From: Pseudodesulfovibrio pelocollis
GTDB taxonomy: Bacteria; Desulfobacterota; Desulfovibrionia; Desulfovibrionales; Desulfovibrionaceae
Direction of reading: 5' to 3'
NCBI RefSeq assembly: GCF_030282845.1
Contig: NZ_JASTWE010000007.1
Coordinates: 1-64,000 of the forward strand
DNA length: 64,000 nucleotides
Within the stretch, counting starts at the first letter, position 1; every line of letters starts with the position of its first letter. Made by a program: the position numbers and the translations under genes. Below the pieces are notes generated by a model. That model saw only the letters and a program-made list of their open reading frames with translations, did no database searches and was not told the DNA's origin. Positions 1 through 8,323 of this stretch are shown in pieces.

Positions 1-149
1 CAGTCTGTGCAACTGCACCACATGCGTAAACCGATGGCTTGTCCCTAAATTGCAGAAACTTAGGAATAAGAAAGTTTGACTCTGGAGAATGTGCCACCCC
101 TCGCACATCTCTCCTCCCGTGACATTTTCACTTTTCCCCACTTCCCTGG

Positions 150-196
150 TTGACAATCTCCACGCTCCGCCGTATTGATTGAAAACGATTTTCAAT
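150..196 (+). promoter_or_regulatory. Sigma-70 promoter with overlapping Fur-like box
   Basis: TTGACA (150-155) and TATTGA (173-178) are separated by 17 bases. Starting on the last base of the -10 element is a 19-bp inverted repeat at 178-196 with perfect 8-base arms (ATTGAAAA / TTTTCAAT) around CGA. The 7-1-7 core TGAAAACGATTTTCA resembles the Fur box. Its position suggests repression of the following gene by an iron-responsive Fur-family regulator; that is inference. Confidence 0.65.
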
Positions 197-215
197 TTCA
201 ACCCTGGAGACCGGC

Positions 216-497
216 ATGTGCGCGGCATTGATCGGCGGAATGGACAGGCTCAAGCGGGAATACATGACCGAGGCGGAGAAGAGTGGCGTGAAGCTCAAGT
301 GCTACACCGGCAAGGAACGCTCCATCTCCGGGTCGCTGGGCAAGGTGGATTTCGTGGTGCTCTTCACCAACAAGGTGTCGCACAAGGCCCGCAAGGACGT
401 GCTGGCCGCTCTGCGCGGGACTAACGTGCCCGTGATCATGCGCCACTCCTGCGGCATCAGCACCCTGCGCGAGGCGCTGGGAGAGGCCACCGTCTAG
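216..497 (+). CDS. DUF2325 domain protein
   Basis: A 93-residue soluble protein matching the DUF2325 family along its whole length: an N-terminal ALIGG strand, a central DFVVLFTN strand and a C-terminal VIMRHSCG segment. Family members are small Rossmann-like proteins of unknown biochemical role. ATG 216 follows the SD-like CTGGAGA. The gene stands alone, convergent with the CheV gene, directly behind a Fur-like operator, so an iron-linked role is likely but unproven. The family call is firm; the function is not known. Confidence 0.8.
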   Translation: MCAALIGGMDRLKREYMTEAEKSGVKLKCYTGKERSISGSLGKVDFVVLFTNKVSHKARKDVLAALRGTNVPVIMRHSCGISTLREALGEATV

Positions 498-607
498 ATG
501 ATGGGTTCGCGGTCGGGGTGTCCGGGCGCTCCCGGTCCTGGCCGGAGTGCCCGCCGCAGGGCGGGAGACCCGTGGGCTGCCGGACCCGCGGTGGGGGTGG
601 GATGAAA

Positions 608-1564
608 TCAGGCCCCGACCCCGGTCTTCCAGCCTTTGATCAGGTCGATGACCTTTCGGGTCAGGCCGTGGAACTCGGGCTTGGTCACTTGCAGGTCGGC
701 CTTGACCGCCTTGCCCTTGTGCTCCACCCCCTTGGAGATGAGGGACGAGAAAAGCGCCACGGGAAGCGCCCGAAGGACCGGGTCCTCCTTGATCCTGCGG
801 GTCAGGGTGTAGCCGTCCATGCGCGGCATCTCGATGTCCGAGACCACCACGTCCAGATGATCGAGCGGGCTTGAGCCCTCCTCCTCGGCGCGGGCCTTGA
901 CGGCCAGCAGCCGGTCCCACGCCTCGGCTCCGTCGCCGACCACGGTCACGTCGAAATTCGCCTCCGAAAAATTCCTCTTCAGCAGTTCGCGCACCGAGGT
1001 GGAATCGTCCGCCACCAGGGCGCGGTAGCGCTCCTCGGAATAGACGGCGTCCGCGCCTGACTGGCGCTGGTTCGCGCTGTCGAGATCGGCCAGCATCCGC
1101 TCCAGGTCGAGCATGAGCACAAAGCGCTCGTTGATCTGCACCGTGCCGGTGATGCAGTTGGTGTCCATGCTGGCCACATATTTGCTCGGCGGTTCCACGT
1201 CCTTCCAGTTGACCCGGTGGATCTGGGTCACGCCCGAGACGAGGAACCCGGTGATCATGGCGTTGAACTCGGTGACAATGATGGGCTCGTTGAGGGACTT
1301 GTCCCGCACCATGCTCAACCACACGCTCAGGTCGATGACCGGCAGGATGAGATCGCGCAGGGGGATGGTTCCCAGAAAGCTCGGGTGGGACGCAGCCTCT
1401 GAGCCATCCAGCCCCTCGGGGGCCTCCACCACCTCCAGCACCTTGGCCACATTGACCCCGAAATAATGCGTCCTGGGCCCGTCCGGGGTCTTTTCGTGGA
1501 CGAAAAACTCTATGATCTCAAGTTCGTTGGTGCCGGTTTCCAGCAGAATGTCCTGTTGACTCAT
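608..1564 (-). CDS. cheV: CheV-type chemotaxis coupling protein (CheW + receiver)
   Basis: 318 residues. The N-terminal half (about 15-165) is a CheW-like domain that docks on chemoreceptors and CheA at the membrane-associated signalling array. The C-terminal half (about 180-315) is a response-regulator receiver with an acidic pair at VADD, the phospho-acceptor Asp near 243 in SDIEMPRMDG, and a late TKPE segment carrying the conserved Lys. The start at 1564 is preceded by GGGAGG. An upstream in-frame extension exists but lacks homology. The gene is monocistronic and lies beside no other chemotaxis gene, which is common for CheV paralogues in Desulfovibrio. CheV is thought to tune receptor coupling by phosphorylation-dependent adaptation. 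Confidence 0.9.
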   Translation of the reverse strand: MSQQDILLETGTNELEIIEFFVHEKTPDGPRTHYFGVNVAKVLEVVEAPEGLDGSEAASHPSFLGTIPLRDLILPVIDLSVWLSMVRDKSLNEPIIVTEFNAMITGFLVSGVTQIHRVNWKDVEPPSKYVASMDTNCITGTVQINERFVLMLDLERMLADLDSANQRQSGADAVYSEERYRALVADDSTSVRELLKRNFSEANFDVTVVGDGAEAWDRLLAVKARAEEEGSSPLDHLDVVVSDIEMPRMDGYTLTRRIKEDPVLRALPVALFSSLISKGVEHKGKAVKADLQVTKPEFHGLTRKVIDLIKGWKTGVGA

Positions 1565-1668
1565 CAATCCTCCCAGCGGGGTTCGCGCATTGTTTCTTGG
1601 CATACCACCCCTGTTTCCCGAAATGAATGATTTTTCGCACGGCCACGACACAAACACGATCAGGGCGC

Positions 1669-1702
1669 AAAAAACCCCTCGCGCGGGAGTCCGCGCGAGG
1701 GG
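1669..1702 (-). terminator. Rho-independent terminator of the neuB unit
   Basis: A GC-rich stem (CCCCTCGCGCGG pairing with CCGCGCGAGGGG, 1675-1702) with a short loop is followed on the minus strand by six T (complement of 1669-1674). It lies about 30 bases past the stop of the NeuB-type gene. Confidence 0.9.
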
Positions 1703-1731
1703 AAAACATGGCTTGTGGTTCCGGGGCCGGG

Positions 1732-2823
1732 CTAGCTGGAGGCAGCGCCCACGCACTCCTCGACATGAAGGTTCAGGGTGTCCCACTGCACCGGCTCCTC
1801 GTGCTTGACCGAGCGGTTGAGGGTCGCGCCCAGCACTTCGTCCCAGTGGACGGGGGAGACGCCCACGCGCGGGCTGCGGGTGGTCAGGTCCGCCTCGGCG
1901 AGCACATGTCCGGCGGGCAGATCGCGCGAGAAGACGATGCACTTGCGCAGCTTCTTGGCCGCGGCCTGCTCCTCGGGGAAGACCTTCTTGCCCTTGACGC
2001 GCATGGCCTTTTCCACCTCGCGGATCATGGTCACCATGCGGGCCAGCTCGTCCGGCTCCAGGGATGCCTGGTGGTCCGTGCCCTTGAGGGTCTTGTCCAG
2101 GGTGAAGTGGCGCTCGACCACGCACGCGCCCAGGGCCACGGCGGCCACGCTGGGGCCGATGCCCTGCTCGTGGCCCGAGTAGCCCACCGGCAGACCGTAG
2201 CGCTCGCGCAGCCCTTCCATGACCGGCAGGCCGATCTTCTCGTCCGGGCAGGGGTAGGTGGAATTGCAGTGCAGCAGGACCACATCGTCGTGGTAGGCGC
2301 GGATCTCGGCCAGGGCCACGTCGATGTCCTCAAGGGCGCTCATGCCCGTGGACAGGATGATGGGAATGCCCGTGGCCGCGTACTTGCGCACCAGAGGCAC
2401 GTTGACCAGATCGGCCGAGCAGATCTTGAGCAGATCCACATTCAGGCCGAGAATCTGGCGCAGGCTCGGGTCGTCCCAGGCCGAGGCGAAGAAGACCAGC
2501 CCCAGCGACTCGCTGTATTCCTTGAGCCGGGCCATCTGGTCGATGGACAACTCAAGGGCGTTGCGATGCTCGCCATAGGTGGGGCCGAAGCTGTTGCACC
2601 CGGTGTAGGGCGCGGCCCGACCCTCGCGGGTGAGCAGCGCCTCCATGTCCCGCTTTTGAAACTTGACCCCGTGGACGCCTGCGGCGGCGGCCTCGTCGAT
2701 CATCCGCCGGGCCATCAGGAAGTCGCCCTGGTGGTTGTTGCCTATCTCGGCCACCACGAAGCACGGGTGGCCATGGCCGATGGTGACGCCGGAACGAAGC
2801 GTGACGGACTGGATCTGTTTCAT
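1732..2823 (-). CDS. neuB: NeuB-family sialic/nonulosonic acid synthase (first copy)
   Basis: 363 residues, the normal family length. NeuB enzymes condense phosphoenolpyruvate with an aminohexose to form a nine-carbon 2-keto-3-deoxy sugar acid. The TIM-barrel domain is recognisable from VAEIGNNHQGD (about 24-34), KFQKRD, STGMSALED, HCNSTYP, GYSGHE and ERHFTLDKTLKGTDH. A C-terminal SAF antifreeze-like domain spans about 295-355. It lies 2 bases after the regulator gene, so both are probably one transcript. No cytidylyltransferase, epimerase or aminotransferase is adjacent, so its substrate must come from elsewhere. It is clearly diverged from the second NeuB at 49.2-50.3 kb, which argues for a different substrate. 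Confidence 0.9.
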   Translation of the reverse strand: MKQIQSVTLRSGVTIGHGHPCFVVAEIGNNHQGDFLMARRMIDEAAAAGVHGVKFQKRDMEALLTREGRAAPYTGCNSFGPTYGEHRNALELSIDQMARLKEYSESLGLVFFASAWDDPSLRQILGLNVDLLKICSADLVNVPLVRKYAATGIPIILSTGMSALEDIDVALAEIRAYHDDVVLLHCNSTYPCPDEKIGLPVMEGLRERYGLPVGYSGHEQGIGPSVAAVALGACVVERHFTLDKTLKGTDHQASLEPDELARMVTMIREVEKAMRVKGKKVFPEEQAAAKKLRKCIVFSRDLPAGHVLAEADLTTRSPRVGVSPVHWDEVLGATLNRSVKHEEPVQWDTLNLHVEECVGAASS

Positions 2824-2825
2824 AA

Positions 2826-3473
2826 TCAGAATCTCACGATTTGGAATCCGCGCTTTTCGGAGAGTGGCTTGATCTGCTCGTATATCTCGGCCTGTTTGCC
2901 GAACGAGGTGATGACCACGGCATCACAATCGATCTGCTCAAGGACATGTGGCGCGGAAACCACATATCCGTTGAAGATCTGCCCCTGTTTCCTGGAATCG
3001 TTGTCGAGCAGCACGACAACCTGAAAATCGCTGTCCCTGAGGGCGGACAGGACCACCTCGCATGTCTCGGCCGCGCCAAAGAGCGCCAGCCGCTTCTTGC
3101 CCCGGTCCTGCAACCCGCCAAGCTGGGCCAGGACGAAATCCTTGATGGTCGTGTACAGACGCACGGTCTCGGACGAGTAGTCGGAAAACATCCTGCGCCT
3201 GGACTGGCGCCCCTGATCGGTCAGGGCGTAACGGTAGCTCTTGCCGTTGACCGGCAGGAACTCCACCAGCCCGCCCGACTGGAGCTGCTTGAGATATTGA
3301 TTGACCATGGCCCCGGAGAGGTTGAGCTTTCTGCCAAGCTCAAACTGGGAGAGACCCGAGTCGCGGGTGAGGGCATCAAGAATGGCGAGCACCCGTGTGC
3401 TCTTGCTGGGCCTCAGGTAGTGGCCATCGGTGATCAGCATGCCCATGCTGGCGGTTGCGACGTGGTCTGACAT
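2826..3473 (-). CDS. Winged-helix regulator with C-terminal Rossmann-like sensor domain
   Basis: 215 residues. Residues about 20-90 form a MarR/ArsR-like winged helix (SQFELGRKLNLSGAMVNQYL as recognition region, then a YRYALTDQGR wing). Residues about 120-215 form a Rossmann-like fold (RLALFGAAETCEVVL, then VVVLLDNDSRKQG) resembling the N-terminal domain of sugar acyltransferases such as PglD. The architecture suits a glycan-locus regulator that senses a nucleotide or sugar nucleotide; the ligand is inference. ATG 3473 is preceded by GAGAAAAG. It is cotranscribed with the NeuB gene, and a palindrome in its own promoter spacer suggests autoregulation. Compare the regulator at 55.7 kb, which pairs a winged helix with a different C-terminal domain. 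Confidence 0.75.
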   Translation of the reverse strand: MSDHVATASMGMLITDGHYLRPSKSTRVLAILDALTRDSGLSQFELGRKLNLSGAMVNQYLKQLQSGGLVEFLPVNGKSYRYALTDQGRQSRRRMFSDYSSETVRLYTTIKDFVLAQLGGLQDRGKKRLALFGAAETCEVVLSALRDSDFQVVVLLDNDSRKQGQIFNGYVVSAPHVLEQIDCDAVVITSFGKQAEIYEQIKPLSEKRGFQIVRF

Positions 3474-3544
3474 TGCTTTTCTCGGTCGTTCGCTTGGTCA
3501 ATGATTCATTGTGGTCAGCAGCCATTCCCGACGCCCAGCATAAC

Positions 3545-3573
3545 ACTCTATTCCGGCACCGGAAACCTGTCAA
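3545..3573 (-). promoter_or_regulatory. Promoter of regulator-neuB unit with palindromic operator in the spacer
   Basis: On the minus strand TTGACA (complement of 3568-3573) and TAGAGT (complement of 3545-3550) are separated by 17 bases. The spacer contains the perfect palindrome TTCCGG-CA-CCGGAA at 3551-3564. The site is well placed for a repressor, most simply the winged-helix protein itself. Confidence 0.65.
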
Positions 3574-3993
3574 CTTGGCGTCCGGCAATGGTTTGCCGGT
3601 CAGTCATCCTCAATGGACCCCGCGGGGGCCGCCCCCGCCTGCACCACCTATCGTTGACACAACGAATAATCGGTCGGTTTCGTCCATTACTTTAATAAGC
3701 AGGTGGCAATCATTTCCTCCATCCCTGCCGCACTTCGCCTTTGCAAAAGTGCTGCCAATGCCGACACGCAGAGATATTCTCCTGAAAGAATTTTTGTCAA
3801 GACACTGTAATGCAATGATTTTACCACGACAAGCCGTGCCCTCGCGGCGGCGACCCTCTCCGAAATCTCCCTGCCGCCCCTGTTGCCATCGTCAAGACAA
3901 CGACACGCCGGGCCTTGTTTCAAACATGCCGTATTGACCGAAAAGGTCGGCTATTATACTGTCACCGGGCCCTATCGGGCAAAATCCATCCCC
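3574..3993. other. Long divergent intergenic region
   Basis: About 420 bases between the regulator promoter and the ligase gene with no convincing gene. A short GC hairpin (GCGGGGG-CCG-CCCCCGC, 3622-3638) without a T-run, a small inverted repeat TGTTT-C-AAACA near 3917-3927, and TTGACC (3934-3939) with TATACT (3955-3960) are visible. The last pair has a short 15-base spacer and may be a weak promoter for the acyl-CoA ligase. Open frames here show no family resemblance. Confidence 0.4.
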
Positions 3994-4005
3994 AAAGGAC
4001 GCCAC

Positions 4006-5721
4006 ATGGAGCATCTGGACCGCCCCTGGCTCAAATTCTACGACCCCGAGGTCTCCCCGACCCTGGACTACGAAAAACTTCCGCTCTTCAAGTTCCTGGA
4101 CAGGGCCGCCCACAAGTGGCCCGGCCGCAAGGCCGTTGTCTTCAAGAACTGGACGACCACCTACGCCAAGCTCAAGACCATGTCCGAAATATTTGCAGCC
4201 AACCTGCGAGAGGCCGGGGTGCGCAAGGGCGACCGCGTGGCCATCATGCTGCCCAACCTGCCCCAGACCATTGTCGCCGTATGGGGCACGCTGCGCAGCG
4301 GGGCCATCGTGACCATGACCAACCCGCTGTACATGGAGACCGAGATCATCCATCAGTTCAACGATGCGGACGTGCGCACCTGCATCACCCTGGACCTGCT
4401 CTGGCCCAAGCTCGACAAGCTGCGCCACGCCATCCCGGTGCGCAAGTTCTTCGTCACCACCATCGGCGAGGGGCTGAAATTCCCACTGAACATGCTCTAC
4501 GCGCTCCAGGCGAAAAAGAACGGCACAGCGCCCCGGGTGCCCTACGACGACACAAACGTCATCTCCTTCAAGACCCTGACACGCGGGCGCAAGACCTACA
4601 CCGACGAGCGGGTGGACGCCGGCGACACAGCCCTGCTCCAGTACACCGGCGGCACCACGGGCGTGGCCAAGGGGTGCGTCCTGACCCATGCCAACATCGG
4701 GGCCAACATCCAGCAATGCCAGTCCATGATGCACACCCTGGGGCAGCGGCAGGAGACCTTCCTCGGCGTGCTCCCCTATTTCCACATCTACGGCTTCACC
4801 ACCTGCCTGGCCTGGCCCACCAGCATGGGCGCCACCCTGGCTCCCTTTCCGCGCTATGTGCCGCTGGACGTGCTCAAGGGCATCCACAAGCTCAAGCCCA
4901 CGGTGTTTCCCGGCGCGCCTTCGCTCTATGTCTCGCTGCTCCAGCAAAAGGACATCGCCAAGTACGATCTCTCAAGCATCGACTGTTGCGTGTCCGGGTC
5001 CGCCCCCATGCCGGTGGAGCACATGGAGCAGTTCAAGGAGCGCGCCGGCACGGCCATCGCCGAGGGCTACGGCCTGACCGAGGCATCGCCCGTGACCCAT
5101 TTCAACCCCATCAAGGGCGTGCGCAAGCCCGGGTCCATCGGCCTGCCCTTCCCGGACACCGACGCCAAGATCGTGGACATGGACGTGGGCGGCGAGCCCC
5201 TGCCTCCGGGCAAGCGCGGCGAGCTGGTCATCCGCGGCCCCCAGGTGATGCAGGGCTACTACAACCGGCCCGACGCCACGGCCGACGTGCTCAGAAACGG
5301 CTGGCTCTACACCGGCGACATCGCCTACATGGACGAGGAAGGCTACTTCTACATCGTGGACCGCAAAAAGGACCTCATCATCTCCGGCGGCTACAACATC
5401 TACCCCCGGGAGATCGACGAGGTGCTGCACACCCACCCCAAGATCATGGAGGCCGTGAGCGTGGGCATCCCCCACGACGCCCGGGGCGAGATCGTCAAGG
5501 CCTATGTGGTCTTGCAACCCGGCGAAACCCTGACCCGCAACGAGGTCATGGCCTATTGCCGCGAAAAGCTCGCCAGCTACAAGGTGCCGCGCCAGGTGGA
5601 GTTTCGCGACTCCCTGCCCAAGACCATGGTGGGCAAGGTCCTGCGCCGCGCCCTGCGCGAGGAGGAAGAGGCCAGACGCGCGGCGCGGAAGGACAAACAG
5701 CCGCCAGCCCAGGCCGAGTAG
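4006..5721 (+). CDS. fadD: Long-chain fatty acid-CoA ligase (AMP-forming)
   Basis: 571 residues, the usual length of FadD-type ligases, which activate fatty acids with ATP to acyl-AMP and then acyl-CoA. The ATP/AMP-binding signature YTGGTTGVAKG is at about 213-223. YFHIYGF, the GYGLTE motif near 370, YTGDIA and the DRKKDLIISGGYNIYP hinge near 460-480 follow. The C-terminal catalytic Lys region is PKTMVGKVLRR. The start at 4006 (AAAGGA upstream) gives the usual N-terminus; an in-frame extension to 3883 lacks homology. The tail is basic then Ala/Pro-rich. It is monocistronic and ends at a strong hairpin. Confidence 0.92.
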   Translation: MEHLDRPWLKFYDPEVSPTLDYEKLPLFKFLDRAAHKWPGRKAVVFKNWTTTYAKLKTMSEIFAANLREAGVRKGDRVAIMLPNLPQTIVAVWGTLRSGAIVTMTNPLYMETEIIHQFNDADVRTCITLDLLWPKLDKLRHAIPVRKFFVTTIGEGLKFPLNMLYALQAKKNGTAPRVPYDDTNVISFKTLTRGRKTYTDERVDAGDTALLQYTGGTTGVAKGCVLTHANIGANIQQCQSMMHTLGQRQETFLGVLPYFHIYGFTTCLAWPTSMGATLAPFPRYVPLDVLKGIHKLKPTVFPGAPSLYVSLLQQKDIAKYDLSSIDCCVSGSAPMPVEHMEQFKERAGTAIAEGYGLTEASPVTHFNPIKGVRKPGSIGLPFPDTDAKIVDMDVGGEPLPPGKRGELVIRGPQVMQGYYNRPDATADVLRNGWLYTGDIAYMDEEGYFYIVDRKKDLIISGGYNIYPREIDEVLHTHPKIMEAVSVGIPHDARGEIVKAYVVLQPGETLTRNEVMAYCREKLASYKVPRQVEFRDSLPKTMVGKVLRRALREEEEARRAARKDKQPPAQAE

Positions 5722-5745
5722 CCCACCATTCCTTTCGCAATGATT

Positions 5746-5790
5746 CCGGCCCGGTACGCCGCCAGTTCGCGCACCGGGCCGGTCGCGTTT
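5746..5790 (+). terminator. Probable terminator after fadD
   Basis: A perfect 10-bp stem CCGGCCCGGT (5746-5755) / ACCGGGCCGG (5773-5782) with a 17-base loop, about 25 bases after the stop. Only a weak T stretch (TCGCGTTT) follows, so termination may be partial. Confidence 0.6.
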
Positions 5791-6008
5791 CCGCCCGGGA
5801 CCGTACGCCGCGTCCCATGGCACTGTAGCATTTACCGCAGGGAATACATCCCCACACTTTCCTCACGCATGACGCGCTTGACATTTATGAAAATCTTTCT
5901 TCGTTGAAAAATAATTTCCGCCGACTTTTCCCTTGCAAAATCTCTAGATACGCGAAGTTTGTTCAAGGATGCTGCGGTTTTTTCAAAATTGTTTTACGCA
6001 AAACCCCT

Positions 6009-6036
6009 TTTACACATGATTCTTTTGGTGTATAGA
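6009..6036 (+). promoter_or_regulatory. Promoter of the liv operon
   Basis: TTTACA (6009-6014) and TATAGA (6031-6036), 16-base spacer, 50 bases before the livJ start and followed by an AGGAGG ribosome-binding site (6078-6083). The rest of 5791-6008 is AT-rich and shows no gene; TTGACA at 5878-5883 lacks a good -10 partner. Confidence 0.6.
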
Positions 6037-6085
6037 ACAGCATTGTTTGCGTTGCTGACCATCGTAATCCATATGAGAGGAGGAA

Positions 6086-7270
6086 ATGATGAAAGCTTTT
6101 TTTAAAGGTGCAGGCCTGCTTGGCCTGATGCTCGTGTGCAGTGCCTTCCTTCTTGCCGGATGCGGCGAGGACAAGGTCCAGACCATCAAGATCGGTTTCA
6201 ACCTGCCCCTGACCGGCGACATTCCCGAGGTGGGAGAAGGCTCCAAGAACGCGGCCGAGATGTACCTCAAGGACATCAACGACGCGGGCGGCCTGGATGT
6301 GGGCGGAACCAAGTATCCCCTCGAATTCGTGTACATGGACAACGAGTCCAAGGCCGAATCCGCCACCAACGTGGCGCTGAAGCTCATCGACCAGGAGAAG
6401 GTCGTGGCCATCATCGGCCCCAACTCCTCCAAGCAGGCCGTGCCCGCGGGCGGCACCTGCAACGACAACCGCGTGCCCATGATCTCGCCCTGGTCCACCA
6501 ACCCCAGCACCACCCTTGACCGCCCCTGGGTCTTCCGCGCCGCCTTCCTCGACCCGTTCCAGGGTCCGGTGGTGGCCGACTTCGCTGCCAAGAAGTTCAA
6601 CGCCAAGACGGCAGCCGTGCTCTTTGATGTGTCCAACGACTACTCCAAGGGTCTGGCCGAAATCTTCAAGACCTCCTGGGAAGCCAAGGGCCTCGGCCCG
6701 GTCGTGGCCTTCGAGTCCCACGGCACCAAGGACCAGGATTTCTCGGCCCAGCTGACAAAGATCGTGTCCACCAACCCGGACTTCCTCTTCGTGCCCAACA
6801 ACTACAACCAGGTCGCCCTGATCGTGAATCAGGCGCGTGACCTCGGCTACAAGGGTCCCTTCATGGGCTCCGACGCCTGGGGAACCCCGGACCTTGTCAA
6901 GCTGTGCGGCGAGCAGTGCTACGGCAACTACTTCTCCACCCATTACGCCGCCGCTGGTGCCCAGGGCGCGACCAAGGTCTTCATCGACCGCTACACCGAG
7001 CTCTACGGTGCCACTCCGGCCGACTACGCCGCCCTGACCTGGGACTCCATCGGCATGCTGGTCGAGGCCATCAAGAACGCGGGGCAGGTCTACTCCGACC
7101 CGGTCGAGATGCGCACAGCCATCCGCGACGGACTGGCCGCCATCAAGTCCTTTGACGGCATCACCGGTGCCTCCAAGTTCGACGCCCAGGGCGATCCCAT
7201 CAAGTGCGCCGTGGTCGTCAAGATCAGCGACGATGGCGAATTCGTCTTCGAAGAGTCCGTCTGCCCGTAG
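6086..7270 (+). CDS. livJ: Branched-chain amino acid ABC transporter, substrate-binding lipoprotein
   Basis: 394 residues. A lipoprotein signal peptide ends in the lipobox LLAGC, with Cys near 26, so the mature protein is tethered in the periplasm. The rest is a type I periplasmic binding protein of the Leu/Ile/Val family (IKIGFNLPLTGDIPEVGEGSKNA, then IIGPNSS and the PWSTNPSTT hinge). Two ATG codons overlap (6086 and 6089); the second has the better spacing to AGGAGG. It is the first gene of the operon livJ-H-M-G-F. A stem-loop after it probably lowers expression of the membrane genes relative to this abundant component. Confidence 0.93.
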   Translation: MMKAFFKGAGLLGLMLVCSAFLLAGCGEDKVQTIKIGFNLPLTGDIPEVGEGSKNAAEMYLKDINDAGGLDVGGTKYPLEFVYMDNESKAESATNVALKLIDQEKVVAIIGPNSSKQAVPAGGTCNDNRVPMISPWSTNPSTTLDRPWVFRAAFLDPFQGPVVADFAAKKFNAKTAAVLFDVSNDYSKGLAEIFKTSWEAKGLGPVVAFESHGTKDQDFSAQLTKIVSTNPDFLFVPNNYNQVALIVNQARDLGYKGPFMGSDAWGTPDLVKLCGEQCYGNYFSTHYAAAGAQGATKVFIDRYTELYGATPADYAALTWDSIGMLVEAIKNAGQVYSDPVEMRTAIRDGLAAIKSFDGITGASKFDAQGDPIKCAVVVKISDDGEFVFEESVCP

Positions 7271-7295
7271 ACTGACGCAGGCATGACCACACCGG

Positions 7296-7317
7296 GCGGG
7301 GGCCTTGCGGCCCCCGC
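7296..7317 (+). terminator. Intercistronic attenuator hairpin between livJ and livH
   Basis: Perfect 9-bp stem GCGGGGGCC / GGCCCCCGC with loop TTGC, followed by TCTTTC. It probably causes partial termination or protects the livJ 3' end. Confidence 0.65.
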
Positions 7318-7395
7318 TCTTTCGCGACCCAACGGGCCACCGTCCCCCTGGCCGGAATCGGCTCAAGCATCCGACTTCTCTAAGGAAATACAGCC

Positions 7396-8307
7396 GTGGA
7401 CTTCATCATTCAAAACATACTCAACGCCTTGCAGTGGGGGAGTTTCTACGCGCTCATCGCCCTTGGGTACACCCTGGTGTACGGCGTGTTGCGCCTCATC
7501 AACTTCGCCCACGGGGACATCTTCATGGTCGGGGCTTACATCGCCTTTTTCCTCGCCACGACGATGCTCGGCCCCTCGTTCGGCCTTTCGCCGTTCATGA
7601 CCTTTGTCATTGCCGTGCCGCTGACCATGGCGCTGACGGCCTGCGTCGGCGTCACCCTGGAGCGCATCGCCTACCGCCCCCTGCGCAGAAAGGGCGCCCA
7701 CCGCCTGTATGTGGTGATCACCGCGCTGATGTGCGGATTGATCCTCGAATACGGCAACCTCGCGGTGCTCGGCGCCAGCCGCCTGAAATTTCCGGACCTG
7801 ATCGAAAAATCCATCTGGTCCGTCGGCGACGTGACCATGACCAACCTCAAGGTCATCGTCATCGTCGCAGCCGTAGTGGTCTTCATCTTCCTGAACTTCA
7901 TCGTCACCAAGACCAAGATCGGCATGGCCATGCGCGGCATTTCCTACGACAAGTTCGCCATCCCGCTGATGGGCATCCCCATTGATTCCATCATCGTCTT
8001 CACCTTCATCCTCGGGTCCGGATTCGCCGGACTGGCGGGCCTGCTGTTCGCCATGTCCTACCCGATCCTCGAACCCTTCATGGGCATGATCATCGGCTGG
8101 AAGGCGTTCATCGCCGCAGTGGTCGGCGGCATCGGCGACATCCGGGGGGCCTTCTACGGCGGCTTCCTGCTCGGCTTCATCGAGGTCGGCGTGGTCACGG
8201 TCTTCCCGTCCACCTATCGCGACCTCTTCGCCTTCAGCATCCTGCTCCTCATCCTCTGGATAAAGCCAACCGGACTGTTCGGCATGCCGCAGTCCACCAA
8301 GATATAG
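7396..8307 (+). CDS. livH: Branched-chain amino acid ABC transporter permease LivH
   Basis: 303 residues, an integral membrane permease with about eight hydrophobic segments. The family motif GYTLVYGVLRLINFAHGD lies near the N-terminus (about 25-42) and the C-terminal VVGGIGDIRGAFYGG loop contacts the ATPase. The start is GTG 7396, with AAGGAA upstream. It forms the inner-membrane channel with LivM for Leu, Ile and Val or related amino acids, taking substrate from LivJ. Confidence 0.93.
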   Translation: MDFIIQNILNALQWGSFYALIALGYTLVYGVLRLINFAHGDIFMVGAYIAFFLATTMLGPSFGLSPFMTFVIAVPLTMALTACVGVTLERIAYRPLRRKGAHRLYVVITALMCGLILEYGNLAVLGASRLKFPDLIEKSIWSVGDVTMTNLKVIVIVAAVVVFIFLNFIVTKTKIGMAMRGISYDKFAIPLMGIPIDSIIVFTFILGSGFAGLAGLLFAMSYPILEPFMGMIIGWKAFIAAVVGGIGDIRGAFYGGFLLGFIEVGVVTVFPSTYRDLFAFSILLLILWIKPTGLFGMPQSTKI

Positions 8308-8323
8308 TTGGGAGACGCCGCAA

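Noticed and set aside
1565-2125. N-terminal extension of the CheV frame up to 2125
   Set aside because: It crosses a clear terminator and the NeuB gene on the same strand, and the ATG at 1564 has its own strong SD.
3622-3638. GC hairpin in the 3.5-4 kb intergenic region as terminator
   Set aside because: No T-run on either side and no gene ends nearby.
3455-3937. 160-residue plus-strand frame in the 3.5-4 kb intergenic region
   Set aside because: No ribosome-binding site, low-complexity Pro/Arg/Ser composition and no family resemblance; it overlaps the minus-strand promoter.
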